From Hyphomicrobiales bacterium (lineage in GTDB: Bacteria; Pseudomonadota; Alphaproteobacteria; Rhizobiales; Xanthobacteraceae), in contig JAFKKG010000027.1 of NCBI GenBank assembly GCA_017305715.1, forward strand, positions 1 to 64,000: a DNA stretch of 64,000 nt, given 5' to 3'. The notes below the pieces were generated by a model. That model saw nothing but the letters and a program-made list of their open reading frames with translations. It ran no database searches and was not told the origin of the DNA. The position numbers and the translations under genes are program-made. This document shows positions 33,454 through 43,099 of this stretch, in pieces. Position 1 is the first letter of the stretch, and every line of letters starts with the position of its first letter.

Positions 33454-35951
33454 TGGCCGTTGTCGCCGCCCTCCATAGTCGGTCGCCTGCGTTCGGGCGG
33501 CGCATGAGCCTGCGCCGTGACCGCTGGCGTTTGGCCGCCGCCGGCGCTCCCGCCCTCGCCCTGCTCGCCGGCCTCGCCCTCGCGGGCGTGATCGGACTTG
33601 CCTCGACCACGCCGGCCTCGGCGCAAACCTTCACCTACAATCCGCGCCCGCCCAAGCCGCCGGCCCGCCCCGTCAACAATGACGGGCAGATGCTCGTGCA
33701 GGCGGTGGAGGTCGACTACGACTACAACAACCAGCGTGTGTCGGCGGTCGGCAACGTGCAATTGTTCTACAACGGCACCAGCGTCGAGGCCGACAAGGTC
33801 ATCTTCGACCAGAAGACCAAGCGCCTTCATGCCGAGGGCAACATCCGCCTGACGGATGCCGAAGGCAAAATCACCTACGCCAACATCATGGATCTGAGCG
33901 ACGATTACCGTGACGGCTTCGTCGATTCGCTGCGCGTCGATACCGAGGACGCGACGCGCATGGCCGCGACCCGCGCCGACCGTTCCAACGGCAATTTCAC
34001 CGTGTTCGAGAACGGCGTCTACACGGCCTGCGCGCCCTGCAAGGACGATCCGAAGAAGCCGCCGCTGTGGCAGGTCAAGGGTGCCCGCATCATCCACGAC
34101 CAGACCGAGAAGATGATGTATTTCGAGAACGCGCAGCTCGAATTCTTCGGCGTGCCGATGGCCTATCTGCCGTATTTCTCGACGCCCGATCCGACCGTGA
34201 AGCGCAAGACCGGCTTCCTGATGCCGTTCGTCAGCACCTACACGCCCTACGGCTATGGTGTTGAAGTCCCGTTCTACTGGGCGATCGCGCCGGACTATGA
34301 CGCCACCTTCAATCCGCGCTTCACGACCCGGCAGGGCGTGCTGTTGCAGGGCGAGTTCCGCCAGCGGCTGATCAACGGCTCGTACCAGATCCGCGCCTAT
34401 GGCATCGATCAGCTCGACCGCGGCGCGTTCAGCGGCCAGCCCGGCGACCGCCAGTTCCGCGGCGGTGTCGAAACCAAGGGACAGTTCGCGCTGACGGACA
34501 AATGGACCTGGGGCTGGGACGGCGTGCTGCTGTCCGACTACTACTTCATGTCGGATTACCGGCTGGCCCAGTACAAGGATCCGCTGGGATCATTCCTCAG
34601 CCTGCCGACGGAAGCCATCTCGCAGCTTTATTTGACCGGCGTCGGCAATCGCAGCTTCTTCGACGCGCGTACGATCTATTACCTGAGCTTCTCCGGCAAC
34701 CAGGCCATGGTTCCGGTGATCCATCCGGTGATCGACTATTCCAACGTGATCAACAGCCCGATCTTCGGCGGCGAGGTCAGCTACAAGACCAACTTCACCA
34801 GCCTGTCGCGCTCGACCGCGGCCTTCGATCCGATCACGACTTTGGCCAACACCAACGGCCTGTGCCTGAACGCGTCGGCCGATCCGCTGGCGCGGATACC
34901 CTCGCAGTGCCTGCTGCGCGGCATGCCCGGCACCTACACGCGGTTCACCGCCGAAGCCCAGTGGCGGAAGTCGTACACCGACCCGGCCGGCCAGATCTGG
35001 ACGCCATTTGCGATCCTGCGCGCCGACGCCATCAATTCCTCGATTTCGAACCAGCCGGGCGTTTCGAATTTCCTTCCCGTCGGCGACACCAACGCCTTGC
35101 GCCTGATGCCGACCGTCGGCCTCGAATACCGCTACCCCTTCATCAACGTCCAGCCGTGGGGAAGCACCACGGTCGAGCCGATCGCGCAGGTCATCATCCG
35201 CCCCAACGAAACCTACGCCGGCAAGCTGCCCAACGAGGACGCACAGAGCATGGTGTTCGACGCCAGCAACCTGTTCGCGGTCGACAAGTTCTCGGGCTAT
35301 GACCGCGTCGAAGGCGGCGGCCGCGCCAATGTCGGCGTGCAGGCGACCACGCAGTTCGACCGCGGCGGCAGCGTCAAGGTGCTGTTCGGGCAATCCTACC
35401 AGCTGTTCGGCATGAATTCGTTCGCGGTCGCCGACGTGACCAATACCGGCGTCGATTCCGGCCTGCAGAACGCCCGCTCGGATTACGTCGCCAGCGCCAG
35501 CTACTCGCCGAACCGGACCTATACGTTCAGCGTGCGCTCGCGAATGGATGAAGGCACGCTCAACCTCAATCGCTTCGAGGCCCAGGGAAGTGCGAGCTTC
35601 GACCGCTGGTCGGTCAGCCTGATGTACGGCAACTATGCCGCGCAGCCCGCGCTCGGCTATCTGACCCGGCGCGAAGGCCTGCTCGGCAGCGCGTCGATCA
35701 AGCTGGCAACGAACTGGGTGGTGTCGGGTTCCGCGCGCTGGGACCTTGAAGCCAACAAGATCAATCAGTACATCGTCGGCGCAGGCTATGTGGACGACTG
35801 CTTCGTGCTGGCCGCCAACTACGTGACGTCCTATTCCTATTCCGCCGGCACGACGCCGCCGGTGCTCAGTCACGCGTTCATGCTGCAGATCGGCCTGCGG
35901 ACCATCGCGAATTCGTCCACATCGGCCAGCGGCACCGGCGGCTTCCAGTAG
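33453..35951 (+). CDS. lptD: LPS assembly outer-membrane protein LptD
   Basis: The 832-residue outer membrane barrel inserts LPS into the outer leaflet. After a signal sequence (ALALLAGLALAGVIGLASTT ... ASAQ) an OstA/LptA-type beta-jellyroll domain follows (MLVQAVEVDYDYNNQRVSAV; then AEGNIRL), then a large barrel (LAYLPYFSTPDPTVKRKTGF pattern with alternating aromatic residues). The start is debatable: GTG 33453 overlaps the lptG TAG and has AGGAGG at 33440-33445 seven bases upstream; ATG 33504 is the alternative. I prefer the GTG because of the ribosome-binding site. Cys residues for inter-domain disulfides are few (CAPCKDD pair near residue 194). Confidence 0.92.
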   Translation: MAVVAALHSRSPAFGRRMSLRRDRWRLAAAGAPALALLAGLALAGVIGLASTTPASAQTFTYNPRPPKPPARPVNNDGQMLVQAVEVDYDYNNQRVSAVGNVQLFYNGTSVEADKVIFDQKTKRLHAEGNIRLTDAEGKITYANIMDLSDDYRDGFVDSLRVDTEDATRMAATRADRSNGNFTVFENGVYTACAPCKDDPKKPPLWQVKGARIIHDQTEKMMYFENAQLEFFGVPMAYLPYFSTPDPTVKRKTGFLMPFVSTYTPYGYGVEVPFYWAIAPDYDATFNPRFTTRQGVLLQGEFRQRLINGSYQIRAYGIDQLDRGAFSGQPGDRQFRGGVETKGQFALTDKWTWGWDGVLLSDYYFMSDYRLAQYKDPLGSFLSLPTEAISQLYLTGVGNRSFFDARTIYYLSFSGNQAMVPVIHPVIDYSNVINSPIFGGEVSYKTNFTSLSRSTAAFDPITTLANTNGLCLNASADPLARIPSQCLLRGMPGTYTRFTAEAQWRKSYTDPAGQIWTPFAILRADAINSSISNQPGVSNFLPVGDTNALRLMPTVGLEYRYPFINVQPWGSTTVEPIAQVIIRPNETYAGKLPNEDAQSMVFDASNLFAVDKFSGYDRVEGGGRANVGVQATTQFDRGGSVKVLFGQSYQLFGMNSFAVADVTNTGVDSGLQNARSDYVASASYSPNRTYTFSVRSRMDEGTLNLNRFEAQGSASFDRWSVSLMYGNYAAQPALGYLTRREGLLGSASIKLATNWVVSGSARWDLEANKINQYIVGAGYVDDCFVLAANYVTSYSYSAGTTPPVLSHAFMLQIGLRTIANSSTSASGTGGFQ

Positions 35952-36018
35952 CATGCAGCGAGGCCTTGCCGGCAAGTTCCCCCGTGCATTGCGGATTGAA
36001 TCGGTTGATACGGCTGAC

Positions 36019-36966
36019 ATGACCATGACGACCATCAAGCTTGGACATCATCGCCTCCGGTCCCTGATCGCCGGCTGCGCCGTGGCGCTGGCCGCGCTTC
36101 CGGGCAGCCCGTCTCCGCTCCAGGCCCAAACCGTGGCCTGCATAGTCAACGGTGACGTCATCACCAATTACGACGTCGAGCAGCGCACCAAGCTGAACTT
36201 CCTGACCACCCACAAGGCGATGCCGCGGCAGGAAGTGCTCGACCAGTTGATCGACGAGAAGGTGAAGATCAAGGAAGCCAAGAAATTCGGCGTCGACCCC
36301 ACGGCGAGCGACATCGACCAGTCCTATGCCCAGATGAGCGCGCGGATGCGGATCACGCCCGAGCAGTTGACGAAATCGCTGGAATCCCAGGGCATCCGGT
36401 CCGAAACCATGAAGGGCCGGCTCAAGGCCGACATGGTGTGGACCAGCCTCGTGCGCGGCCGCTACAAGGAGAGCCTGCAGGTCGGCGAAAAAGACGTCGT
36501 CGCCGCCGCCAAGGAAGGCGGCGATCAAAGCCAGGTCGAGGCCTTTGAGTACAAGATGCAGCCGATCGTGCTGCTCGTCCCGCGCGGATCTTCGCTGGCG
36601 GTCGTCGAAGCGCGGAAAAAGGAAGCCGAAGTTTTGCGCGAACGCGTGCAGAGTTGCGAGGCGGCCAATTCCTACTTCAAGTCGATGCAAAACGGCACGA
36701 TCCGCGACCCGATCACGAAGACGTCCGCCGACCTGCCTGCCCCGTTGCGGGAGCTGCTGGACAAGACCCCGATCGGCCGTTTGACCACGCCGGAAATCAC
36801 CAAGCAGGGCGTGGAAATGGTGGCGCTGTGCGAGAGGAAACCCACCCTCGTCGATTCGCCGAAGAAGCGGGAAATCCGCGAAAAGATGTTCGCCCAGAAA
36901 TACGAGACAAAGTCGAAAGCCTACCTCGCCGAGATCCGTAAAGCCTCCATGATCGAATGCCGTTGA
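36019..36966 (+). CDS. surA: SurA-like periplasmic chaperone / peptidyl-prolyl isomerase
   Basis: The product (315 residues from ATG 36019) has a signal peptide (LIAGCAVALAALPGSPSPLQ, cleaved near AQA) and a SurA-type N-terminal chaperone region (CIVNGDVITNYDVEQRTKLN; LDQLIDEKVKIKEAKKFGV). The C-terminal part contains a degenerate parvulin-like region rather than clear rotamase repeats. SurA helps unfolded barrel proteins such as LptD cross the periplasm, and the gene directly follows lptD. An earlier ATG at 35953, one base after the lptD stop, is possible and would add 22 residues; neither has a strong ribosome-binding site. Confidence 0.85.
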   Translation: MTMTTIKLGHHRLRSLIAGCAVALAALPGSPSPLQAQTVACIVNGDVITNYDVEQRTKLNFLTTHKAMPRQEVLDQLIDEKVKIKEAKKFGVDPTASDIDQSYAQMSARMRITPEQLTKSLESQGIRSETMKGRLKADMVWTSLVRGRYKESLQVGEKDVVAAAKEGGDQSQVEAFEYKMQPIVLLVPRGSSLAVVEARKKEAEVLRERVQSCEAANSYFKSMQNGTIRDPITKTSADLPAPLRELLDKTPIGRLTTPEITKQGVEMVALCERKPTLVDSPKKREIREKMFAQKYETKSKAYLAEIRKASMIECR

Positions 36967-36969
36967 TGC

Positions 36970-37971
36970 ATGGCAAAGCCCCTCGCGCTCACATCCGGCG
37001 AGCCTGCGGGCATCGGCCCCGACATTGCCATCACAGCCTGGCTGCGCCGCCATGAACTCGGCCTTCCGCCGTTCTTCCTGCTCGGCGACCGCAGCTTCTT
37101 CGCCGAGCGCGCGAAGATTCTCGGATTGAAGATCGAACTCGCCGACACCAGCCCTGAGGCGGCGTCCACGGTTTTTGCCGACGCATTGCCCGTCGTGGCG
37201 ACGGGAGAAGCCGCAACCGCGCGGCCGGGTCAGCCTGATGCGACCAGCGCGAATGCGGCGCTCGCGTCCATTCGGCACGCCGTCGAGCATGTCAGGGCCG
37301 GACGGGCCAGTGCCGTCGTCACCAACCCGATCGCCAAGAGCGTGCTGTACCGCGCGGGCTTTCGTCATCCCGGCCACACCGAATATCTGGCAGAGCTGGC
37401 CGCCGATGGCGGGGCGGCGCCGCAGCCGGTGATGATGCTGTGGTCGCCGGCGCTCGCCGTCGTGCCGGTGACGATCCATCTTTCGGTGCGCGATGCGCTG
37501 GCCCGGCTTTCGACCGGTTTGATCGTCAGCACCGCGCGCATCGCGGTTGCCGACCTGAAGCACCGCTTCGGCCTTGCCAACCCGCGGCTTGCCGTATCGG
37601 GCCTCAACCCGCATGCCGGCGAAGACGGCTCGCTCGGCATGGAAGATATCGAAGTGGTGGCGCCGGCGGTGGACATCCTGCGGCGCGACGGCATCGAGGT
37701 CCGCGGACCGTTGCCCGCCGACACCATGTTCCATGAAGCCGCGCGAAAAACCTATGACTGCGCGATCTGCATGTATCACGATCAGGCGCTGATCCCGATC
37801 AAGACGATTGCCTTCGAGGATGCCGTCAACGTCACGCTGGGATTGCCGTTCATCCGCACCTCGCCGGATCACGGCACCGCGTTCGACATCGCCGGCACCG
37901 GCCGCGCCAATCCGTCCAGCCTCGTCGCGGCGCTGCGGCTTGCGGCGCGGATGGCGGCGGCCAAGCCCTAG
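36970..37971 (+). CDS. pdxA: 4-hydroxythreonine-4-phosphate dehydrogenase PdxA
   Basis: The 333-residue NAD-dependent enzyme oxidises 4-phosphohydroxy-L-threonine in the DXP-dependent pyridoxal phosphate pathway. The start ALTSGEPAGIGPDIAITAW is the family signature; GHTEYLAELA, SGLNPHAGEDG and MYHDQALIPIK (metal-binding His) follow. It starts 3 bp after surA and abuts rsmA, as in many proteobacteria (surA-pdxA-rsmA). Confidence 0.97.
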   Translation: MAKPLALTSGEPAGIGPDIAITAWLRRHELGLPPFFLLGDRSFFAERAKILGLKIELADTSPEAASTVFADALPVVATGEAATARPGQPDATSANAALASIRHAVEHVRAGRASAVVTNPIAKSVLYRAGFRHPGHTEYLAELAADGGAAPQPVMMLWSPALAVVPVTIHLSVRDALARLSTGLIVSTARIAVADLKHRFGLANPRLAVSGLNPHAGEDGSLGMEDIEVVAPAVDILRRDGIEVRGPLPADTMFHEAARKTYDCAICMYHDQALIPIKTIAFEDAVNVTLGLPFIRTSPDHGTAFDIAGTGRANPSSLVAALRLAARMAAAKP

Positions 37972-38838
37972 ATGACCGCGATCGACGATCTGCCGCCGCT
38001 GCGCGACGTGATCCGCGAACATTCCCTGTCGGCGCGCAAATCGCTCGGCCAGAATTTCCTGCTCGACCTCAACCTCACCGCCCGCATCGCGCGTGCCGCG
38101 GGTCCGCTTGAAGGCGCCACCGTCATCGAGGTCGGCCCCGGTCCGGGCGGACTGACCCGCGCGTTGCTGGCGCTCGGCGCCCGGCGCGTCATCGCGGTCG
38201 AGCGCGACGAGCGCGCGCTGGCGCCGCTGGACTATATCGCCAAGCGGTATCCCGGCCGGCTCGAGATCGTGCACGCCGACGCACAGCGGTTCGATCCGCG
38301 TCCCCTGCTCGGCGGCGAGCGCGCGAAAATCGTCGCCAACCTGCCTTACAATATCGCGACCCAATTGCTGGTGGACTGGCTCTCGATCGAGCCATGGCCG
38401 CCTTGGTACGACATGATGGTGCTGATGTTTCAGCGCGAGGTCGCCGAACGCATCGTGGCGCGCGAGGACGACGAGGCCTATGGACGGCTCGCCGTGCTCG
38501 CCAACTGGCGCGCGGAGACGAAAATCCTGTTCGACATCTCGCCGGCGGCGTTCGTGCCGCAGCCCAAGGTCACTTCATCGGTGGTGCGGCTGGTGCCGCG
38601 CAACGCGCCGGAGCCCTGCGACCGCCGCGCGCTCGAGCAGGTGGCGGCCGCCGCCTTCGGCCAGCGCCGCAAAATGCTGCGCCAGAGCCTCAAATCGCTC
38701 TCGGTCGATCCGGCCCGGCTGGCCGCGGCGGCCGGCGTCGACGCGACCCGGCGGGCCGAGACGATCCCGGTTTCCGGCTTTGTTGCCATGGCCCGTGAAT
38801 TGACCGATATACGAACCACAAAATCAACCGTCCCCTGA
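37972..38838 (+). CDS. rsmA: 16S rRNA dimethyladenosine transferase RsmA (KsgA)
   Basis: The 288-residue enzyme dimethylates two adjacent adenosines in the 3'-terminal hairpin of 16S rRNA. Motifs are [20 protein letters not shown] at the N-terminus, [16 protein letters not shown] (SAM-binding motif I) and [13 protein letters not shown] (the NLPY catalytic motif IV). The ATG follows directly after the pdxA TAG, so the genes are contiguous. Last member of the lptF-rsmA run. Confidence 0.97.
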   Translation: MTAIDDLPPLRDVIREHSLSARKSLGQNFLLDLNLTARIARAAGPLEGATVIEVGPGPGGLTRALLALGARRVIAVERDERALAPLDYIAKRYPGRLEIVHADAQRFDPRPLLGGERAKIVANLPYNIATQLLVDWLSIEPWPPWYDMMVLMFQREVAERIVAREDDEAYGRLAVLANWRAETKILFDISPAAFVPQPKVTSSVVRLVPRNAPEPCDRRALEQVAAAAFGQRRKMLRQSLKSLSVDPARLAAAAGVDATRRAETIPVSGFVAMARELTDIRTTKSTVP

Positions 38839-38850
38839 GGAGAAAATGCC

Positions 38851-39909
38851 ATGGCGCTGATGCGTCGCCAATCGCTGGTCAAGTTCGATGCGCCCCTGTG
38901 CGAAACCATCGTCGACACGCCGAAGCCTCAAGGCAGAGAAGTGCTGGTCCGCATCGAGCGTTGCGGGCTCTGCCATTCCGACCTGCACATCCAGGACGGC
39001 TACGCCGATCTCGGCGGCGGCAAGAAGCTCGATACCACGCGCGGCATGACGCTGCCGTTCACGCTCGGCCATGAGATCGCGGGCGTGGTCGAGGAAGTCG
39101 GTCCCGATGCGCCGAAGGACCTGATCGGCAAGAAGCAGGCGGTATTCCCCTGGATCGGCTGCGGCCAGTGCCGCGACTGCGCCAACGGCGACGAAAACCT
39201 CTGCGTCAAGCAGCGCTTCCTCGGCGTCTCCATCGACGGCGGCTTTGCCAGCCACGTGCTGGTGCCCGACGCGAAATACCTGCTCGATTACGATCCGCTG
39301 CCGGTCAACCAGGCCGCCACGCTGATGTGCTCCGGCGTCACCGCCTACGGCGCGCTGAAGCGTCTGGCCGACCGTCCGCGCCAGCGCAACCTGCTGCTGA
39401 TCGGGCTCGGCGGCGTCGGCATGATGGGGCTTTCATTCGCGCAGGCGATGTTCACGCAGAAGATTGCGGTCGCCGACTTGAGCCCGGCCGCACGCGAGAG
39501 CGCGCTGAAGAACGGCGCCGCGGTCGCCTACGACCCATCGGAGCCCGATGTCGTCAAGCGCATGATCAAGGAGACCGAAGGCGGTTTCGACGAGATCGTC
39601 GATTTCGCCGGCAACGAGAAATCGATGGCGTTTGCGGTCTCGGTGGTCGCGCGTGGCGGCAAGATCGTGGTCTCCGGCCTGATGGGCGGCAATTTCAGCC
39701 TGCCGATGGTGCAATGGGTCTACAAGCGCATGACCATCGAAGGCTTCATGGTGGGCACGCTGGCCGAGGCCAAGGAATTGATGGCGCTGGCCCGCGCCGG
39801 CAAGATCAAGCCGACGCCGATGAAGGAAGAACCGATGGCCGACGTCCAGAAATGGATCGACGAGCTGCGGGCCGGCAAGGTGGTCGGACGGATCGTTTTG
39901 AAGAACTGA
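38851..39909 (+). CDS. zinc-dependent alcohol dehydrogenase (MDR family)
   Basis: The 352-residue protein belongs to the medium-chain dehydrogenase family. It has the catalytic zinc site (ERCGLCHSDLH; GHEIAGVVEEVG), the four-Cys structural zinc loop (GCGQCRDCANGDENLC) and a Rossmann motif (LLIGLGGVGMMGLS). Substrate not predictable; an alcohol or aldehyde reductase is likely. A good GAGGAG lies at 38837-38842, and the 12-bp gap after rsmA suggests possible read-through from the preceding operon. Confidence 0.9.
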   Translation: MALMRRQSLVKFDAPLCETIVDTPKPQGREVLVRIERCGLCHSDLHIQDGYADLGGGKKLDTTRGMTLPFTLGHEIAGVVEEVGPDAPKDLIGKKQAVFPWIGCGQCRDCANGDENLCVKQRFLGVSIDGGFASHVLVPDAKYLLDYDPLPVNQAATLMCSGVTAYGALKRLADRPRQRNLLLIGLGGVGMMGLSFAQAMFTQKIAVADLSPAARESALKNGAAVAYDPSEPDVVKRMIKETEGGFDEIVDFAGNEKSMAFAVSVVARGGKIVVSGLMGGNFSLPMVQWVYKRMTIEGFMVGTLAEAKELMALARAGKIKPTPMKEEPMADVQKWIDELRAGKVVGRIVLKN

Positions 39910-40037
39910 CCGCGACAATTCGCGCGCAAGCGAGCCGCGTGATCTACAGCACATAAGTCGCCCCTGCGGTCTGGCACCACTTTTCGCGGGAGGTGCCGAC
40001 TGGTAGTCTGGCGCCATATTGCTGGGGATCATTGCGG

Positions 40038-41411
40038 ATGCGCGGGGCTTTTGGCGGTAAAATTTGCATGCTTGCGGCGGTGACGGCGATGCTATCACTG
40101 CTATCGGCGGCGCCGGCTGCGGCCGAGAAGCGCGTCGCCCTGGTGGTCGGCAACTCCGCCTACCAAAACGTCACACGGCTCGACAATCCCCGCAACGACG
40201 CGGCGCTGATGGCCGAAACGCTCCGCGGCCTCGGCTTCACGCTGATCGGCGGCCGCGCCCAGCTCGATCTCGACAAGGCGGCGATGGACGGCGTCGTGCA
40301 GAATTTCGGCCGCCAGGTGCAGGGCGCCGACGTCGCGCTGTTCTACTATGCCGGCCACGGCGTCCAGGTCGCCGGTTCGAACTATCTGGTTCCGGTCACC
40401 GCCAATCCGACCCGCGAGGCCGACGTTGACTTCCAGATGGTGGATGTCAACCTCGTGCTGCGCCAGATGCAGGGCTCGGGCACCAGGCTCAACATGGTGA
40501 TCCTCGATGCGTGCCGTAACAATCCGTTCGGCGCGCGGGGATTGCGCGCCTCCGACGGCGGCCTCGCCCAGATGCGGGCGCCGGAAGGCACGCTGATTTC
40601 CTATGCGACGCAGCCCGGCAACGTCGCGCAAGATGGCAATGACGGCAACAGCCCCTATACCAAGGCGCTGGCTTCGACCATCAAGCAGTCCGGCCTCGAC
40701 ATCTTCCAGACCTTCAACCGGGTTGGACTTGCGGTGAAGCGCGACACCGGCGGCTCGCAGCAGCCCTGGGTGTCGTCCTCGCCTATCGACGGCACCTTCT
40801 ATTTCGTCCCGCCGAGCCCATCCCCTTCAACGCAGGTCGCCGTCGCGCCCCTGCCGACCGAACCACTCGCCAGCACATTGCGGCCCGATCCGGACCGGAT
40901 ACCGATCAACGACATCAACCTGCTCCGCGAATTGCGCGACCGGCTCTATGAACACAATTACGATCCGGAGCCGCTCGACAGCAAGGACGGCATGCGCGTT
41001 GCGATCAGCAAGTTCCAGGAAAAGAGCAACATGACGCCAACCGGCGAGGCCACCGAAGGCGTGCTGATGCGGCTTCGCAAGGCGGACGACCTGACACCCT
41101 GGGCCTCGATCGTCTACGACGAGGACAGCGACAAATGGGGGATGTCCTGGAAACACGTGTCGCGGCGCGCAGCCGTTGAGGATGCCTTGAAAAATTGCGG
41201 CACCAAGAACTGCACACACGAGCTGAGCTTTTTTGGCAAGCGGTGCGGTGCGTTTGCGTACGCGAAAACAAACTCGAATACGTCCTGGGCGCTGGAGCAG
41301 AGCGACAACGTGGAGAAGGCCAAGGACGCCGCCCTCAAGGCTTGCAGCAAGAACAGCAAGTCCTGCCGCGTGATCGGCGCGGTCTGCACCGATGGATCCG
41401 GCCGTAGTTGA
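40038..41411 (+). CDS. secreted caspase-like protein with DUF4189
   Basis: The 457-residue protein has a signal peptide (MLAAVTAMLSLLSAAPAAA) and a caspase p20-type domain (residues about 30-260; RVALVVGNSAYQNVTRLDNP). The dyad is visible: His107 in FYYAGHGVQ and Cys159 in VILDACRNNPFG. A linker rich in Pro/Ser follows, then a helical segment like a peptidoglycan-binding domain (about 305-360; NLLRELRDRLYEHNYDPEPL) and a C-terminal DUF4189 domain with paired Cys (NCGTKNC, KACSKNSKSC). Periplasmic or secreted location is inferred. Bacterial caspase homologues (orthocaspases) are cysteine peptidases cleaving after basic residues; the role here is unknown. ATG 40038 gives the signal peptide a basic N-terminus. 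Confidence 0.88.
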   Translation: MRGAFGGKICMLAAVTAMLSLLSAAPAAAEKRVALVVGNSAYQNVTRLDNPRNDAALMAETLRGLGFTLIGGRAQLDLDKAAMDGVVQNFGRQVQGADVALFYYAGHGVQVAGSNYLVPVTANPTREADVDFQMVDVNLVLRQMQGSGTRLNMVILDACRNNPFGARGLRASDGGLAQMRAPEGTLISYATQPGNVAQDGNDGNSPYTKALASTIKQSGLDIFQTFNRVGLAVKRDTGGSQQPWVSSSPIDGTFYFVPPSPSPSTQVAVAPLPTEPLASTLRPDPDRIPINDINLLRELRDRLYEHNYDPEPLDSKDGMRVAISKFQEKSNMTPTGEATEGVLMRLRKADDLTPWASIVYDEDSDKWGMSWKHVSRRAAVEDALKNCGTKNCTHELSFFGKRCGAFAYAKTNSNTSWALEQSDNVEKAKDAALKACSKNSKSCRVIGAVCTDGSGRS

Positions 41412-41432
41412 AGAAATTGGAAGTAGCTGTTT

Positions 41433-41951
41433 ATGCAAAACGCATTTCAACGTTCGCTCAGAATTGGTTTGTTGTCCCTTTTGATCTCGGCCGCCTTCGG
41501 AACAGGCGCGAGCCTCGCGCAATCCGGCAGTACCGGCGGCAGCATCGGCAATGACGAGAAATCGCTGTCCGGTTCGCGTGCAACGCCACGGGCGGTCGAG
41601 ACCGACAGACCCGCACGGCGCAGCAAGCCCCGGCCCGAGCCCGAGGAACCGCGTCGCGCTTCGCGCAAGAGCGGCGGCGGCGGCGGTGGTGGTGCCAGTT
41701 TCGACGGCGCGTGGATGGTCACGTCCGTCGGCTGCGGCGGCACCTCTCAGGGCGCCGTGGTCGTGACCAGCGGCCGGATCATCGCGCAGGGCGTTAGCGG
41801 AACCGTAAGCTCCGGCGGCGGGGTGCGAACGGTCGGCAATTTCAACGGCATCGTCATCAACAGTTCCGGTCGCCTTTCTGGACGCAGCGGCTCCGGAAGT
41901 TTCAGACGATCGGATGGTTGCAACGGGACATGGTCCGCAAGCAAGCAGTGA
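41433..41951 (+). CDS. secreted Gly-rich hypothetical protein
   Basis: The 172-residue product has a signal peptide (MQNAFQRSLRIGLLSLLISA, cleaved after SLAQ) and a charged Pro/Arg-rich segment (RPARRSKPRPEPEEPRRASR) followed by a run of Gly. The C-terminal 80 residues form a compact beta-type domain (DGAWMVTSVGCGGTSQGAVV ... GCNGTWSASKQ) with Cys residues near each end, perhaps disulfide-bonded. No family recognised. It lies 21 bp after the caspase-like gene and is probably co-transcribed; the mature domain looks like a small extracellular fold. Confidence 0.75.
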   Translation: MQNAFQRSLRIGLLSLLISAAFGTGASLAQSGSTGGSIGNDEKSLSGSRATPRAVETDRPARRSKPRPEPEEPRRASRKSGGGGGGGASFDGAWMVTSVGCGGTSQGAVVVTSGRIIAQGVSGTVSSGGGVRTVGNFNGIVINSSGRLSGRSGSGSFRRSDGCNGTWSASKQ

Positions 41952-42091
41952 TAGCGATGCCTGTTTTGTAGGCTCGCAGATGGGGCTCGCGAGCCCCAAT
42001 TATGCCCTACCCGCTCCGGAATTGCGGCCCATTACGACCCAAGTCTTTAACGAAAACCCGGGCCGTGAAGCGTCGCGTATCATTACCGGGG

Positions 42092-43087
42092 ATGGCCATG
42101 TCAAACCGTTCAGCGAAATTCGTCGCAGCGATATTTGCCAGCATTTTGGCGGGGACCAGTTTCGCCGCCGTGGCGCAGGATGCCGGCAAGGAAACCGGCA
42201 CCAAAACGGCGGACAGTTGCTTACCGGCTCCCAAGGGTCCGGTACCGGCAGGCGGCCATTGGTATTACCGCATCGATCGCGCGACCAAGCGCAATTGCTG
42301 GTACATCCGCGAGGAGAACAAATCCGCACGTGCCGCACCGAAGGATTCGAAACCTTCATCTGCGGCATCGGCGCCTGAAGCATCGCCTCCCGCGTCGCAG
42401 GTTGCGGCCGATCCGGTTTCACCGCACCCGAGCACCTTTGTCCGCAGATCGATCGCCGACGCGCGCGCCGAGTTGACCGCTCCGCAGGCGCGCGTCGAGG
42501 ATTTGAGCGATCCGCAGACCACGGCCGCCGTGCCGGCAGCCCGCATCGCCAACAGCCCGCGCGCGGACGCACCGGATGCGGCGGCGCCGTCGTCGCCCGT
42601 CGCGTCGCGCTGGCCGGAATCATCCGGCGTCAGTCCGTCGAGCGATCCGCGCCTTGCCGCGGCCGAGCCGCCGCAAAACCTGCAATCCCAAAACCTGCCA
42701 ACCGATGCGACGCCGGCACCACAGCCCGCCGTCGCGCCGGTGGCCCTCGCGGTCGCGGATTCTTCGCCCGACCGACAGTCGGCCTCGATGCAGATGCTGC
42801 TGCTGACCATGGCCGGCGCGCTGGCGCTGGCCGGCATCACGGCGAGCCTGATCTTCCGGTTCGGGCGCGCGCGCGTGGCGCAGCCGGAAGTTCGCGGCGA
42901 TCACCGCGCGATCTGGGATTCGGTCGACACCGAACGGCGATCGCCCTCGATCTTCCCGGCCGAGGACATGCCGATCTGGCGCCGCGATTCACCCCGCAAC
43001 TTGCCACGCGACCCGCGCGCGCCGGATGATCCGGAGCGGCGGGTGAGGGAAATGCTGGCCAGATTGGCGCGCAGCGCGCAGACCTGA
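42092..43087 (+). CDS. exported protein with C-terminal membrane anchor, hypothetical
   Basis: The 331-residue protein has a signal sequence (FVAAIFASILAGTSFAAVAQ), a short Cys/Trp region (GGHWYYRIDRATKRNCWYIR) that resembles small periplasmic modules in rhizobia, a long Ala/Pro/Ser-rich disordered region (about 70-225), one transmembrane helix (QMLLLTMAGALALAGITASL) and a charged cytoplasmic tail with Arg/Asp pairs. That topology places the bulk outside the membrane. No known function. It follows the Gly-rich protein gene with a 140-bp gap. Confidence 0.75.
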   Translation: MAMSNRSAKFVAAIFASILAGTSFAAVAQDAGKETGTKTADSCLPAPKGPVPAGGHWYYRIDRATKRNCWYIREENKSARAAPKDSKPSSAASAPEASPPASQVAADPVSPHPSTFVRRSIADARAELTAPQARVEDLSDPQTTAAVPAARIANSPRADAPDAAAPSSPVASRWPESSGVSPSSDPRLAAAEPPQNLQSQNLPTDATPAPQPAVAPVALAVADSSPDRQSASMQMLLLTMAGALALAGITASLIFRFGRARVAQPEVRGDHRAIWDSVDTERRSPSIFPAEDMPIWRRDSPRNLPRDPRAPDDPERRVREMLARLARSAQT

Positions 43088-43099
43088 CCGCCGAAGCGT

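Noticed and set aside
35878-38364. 828-codon antisense ORF opposite surA-pdxA-rsmA
   Set aside because: Crosses three real genes on the other strand without any recognisable domain.
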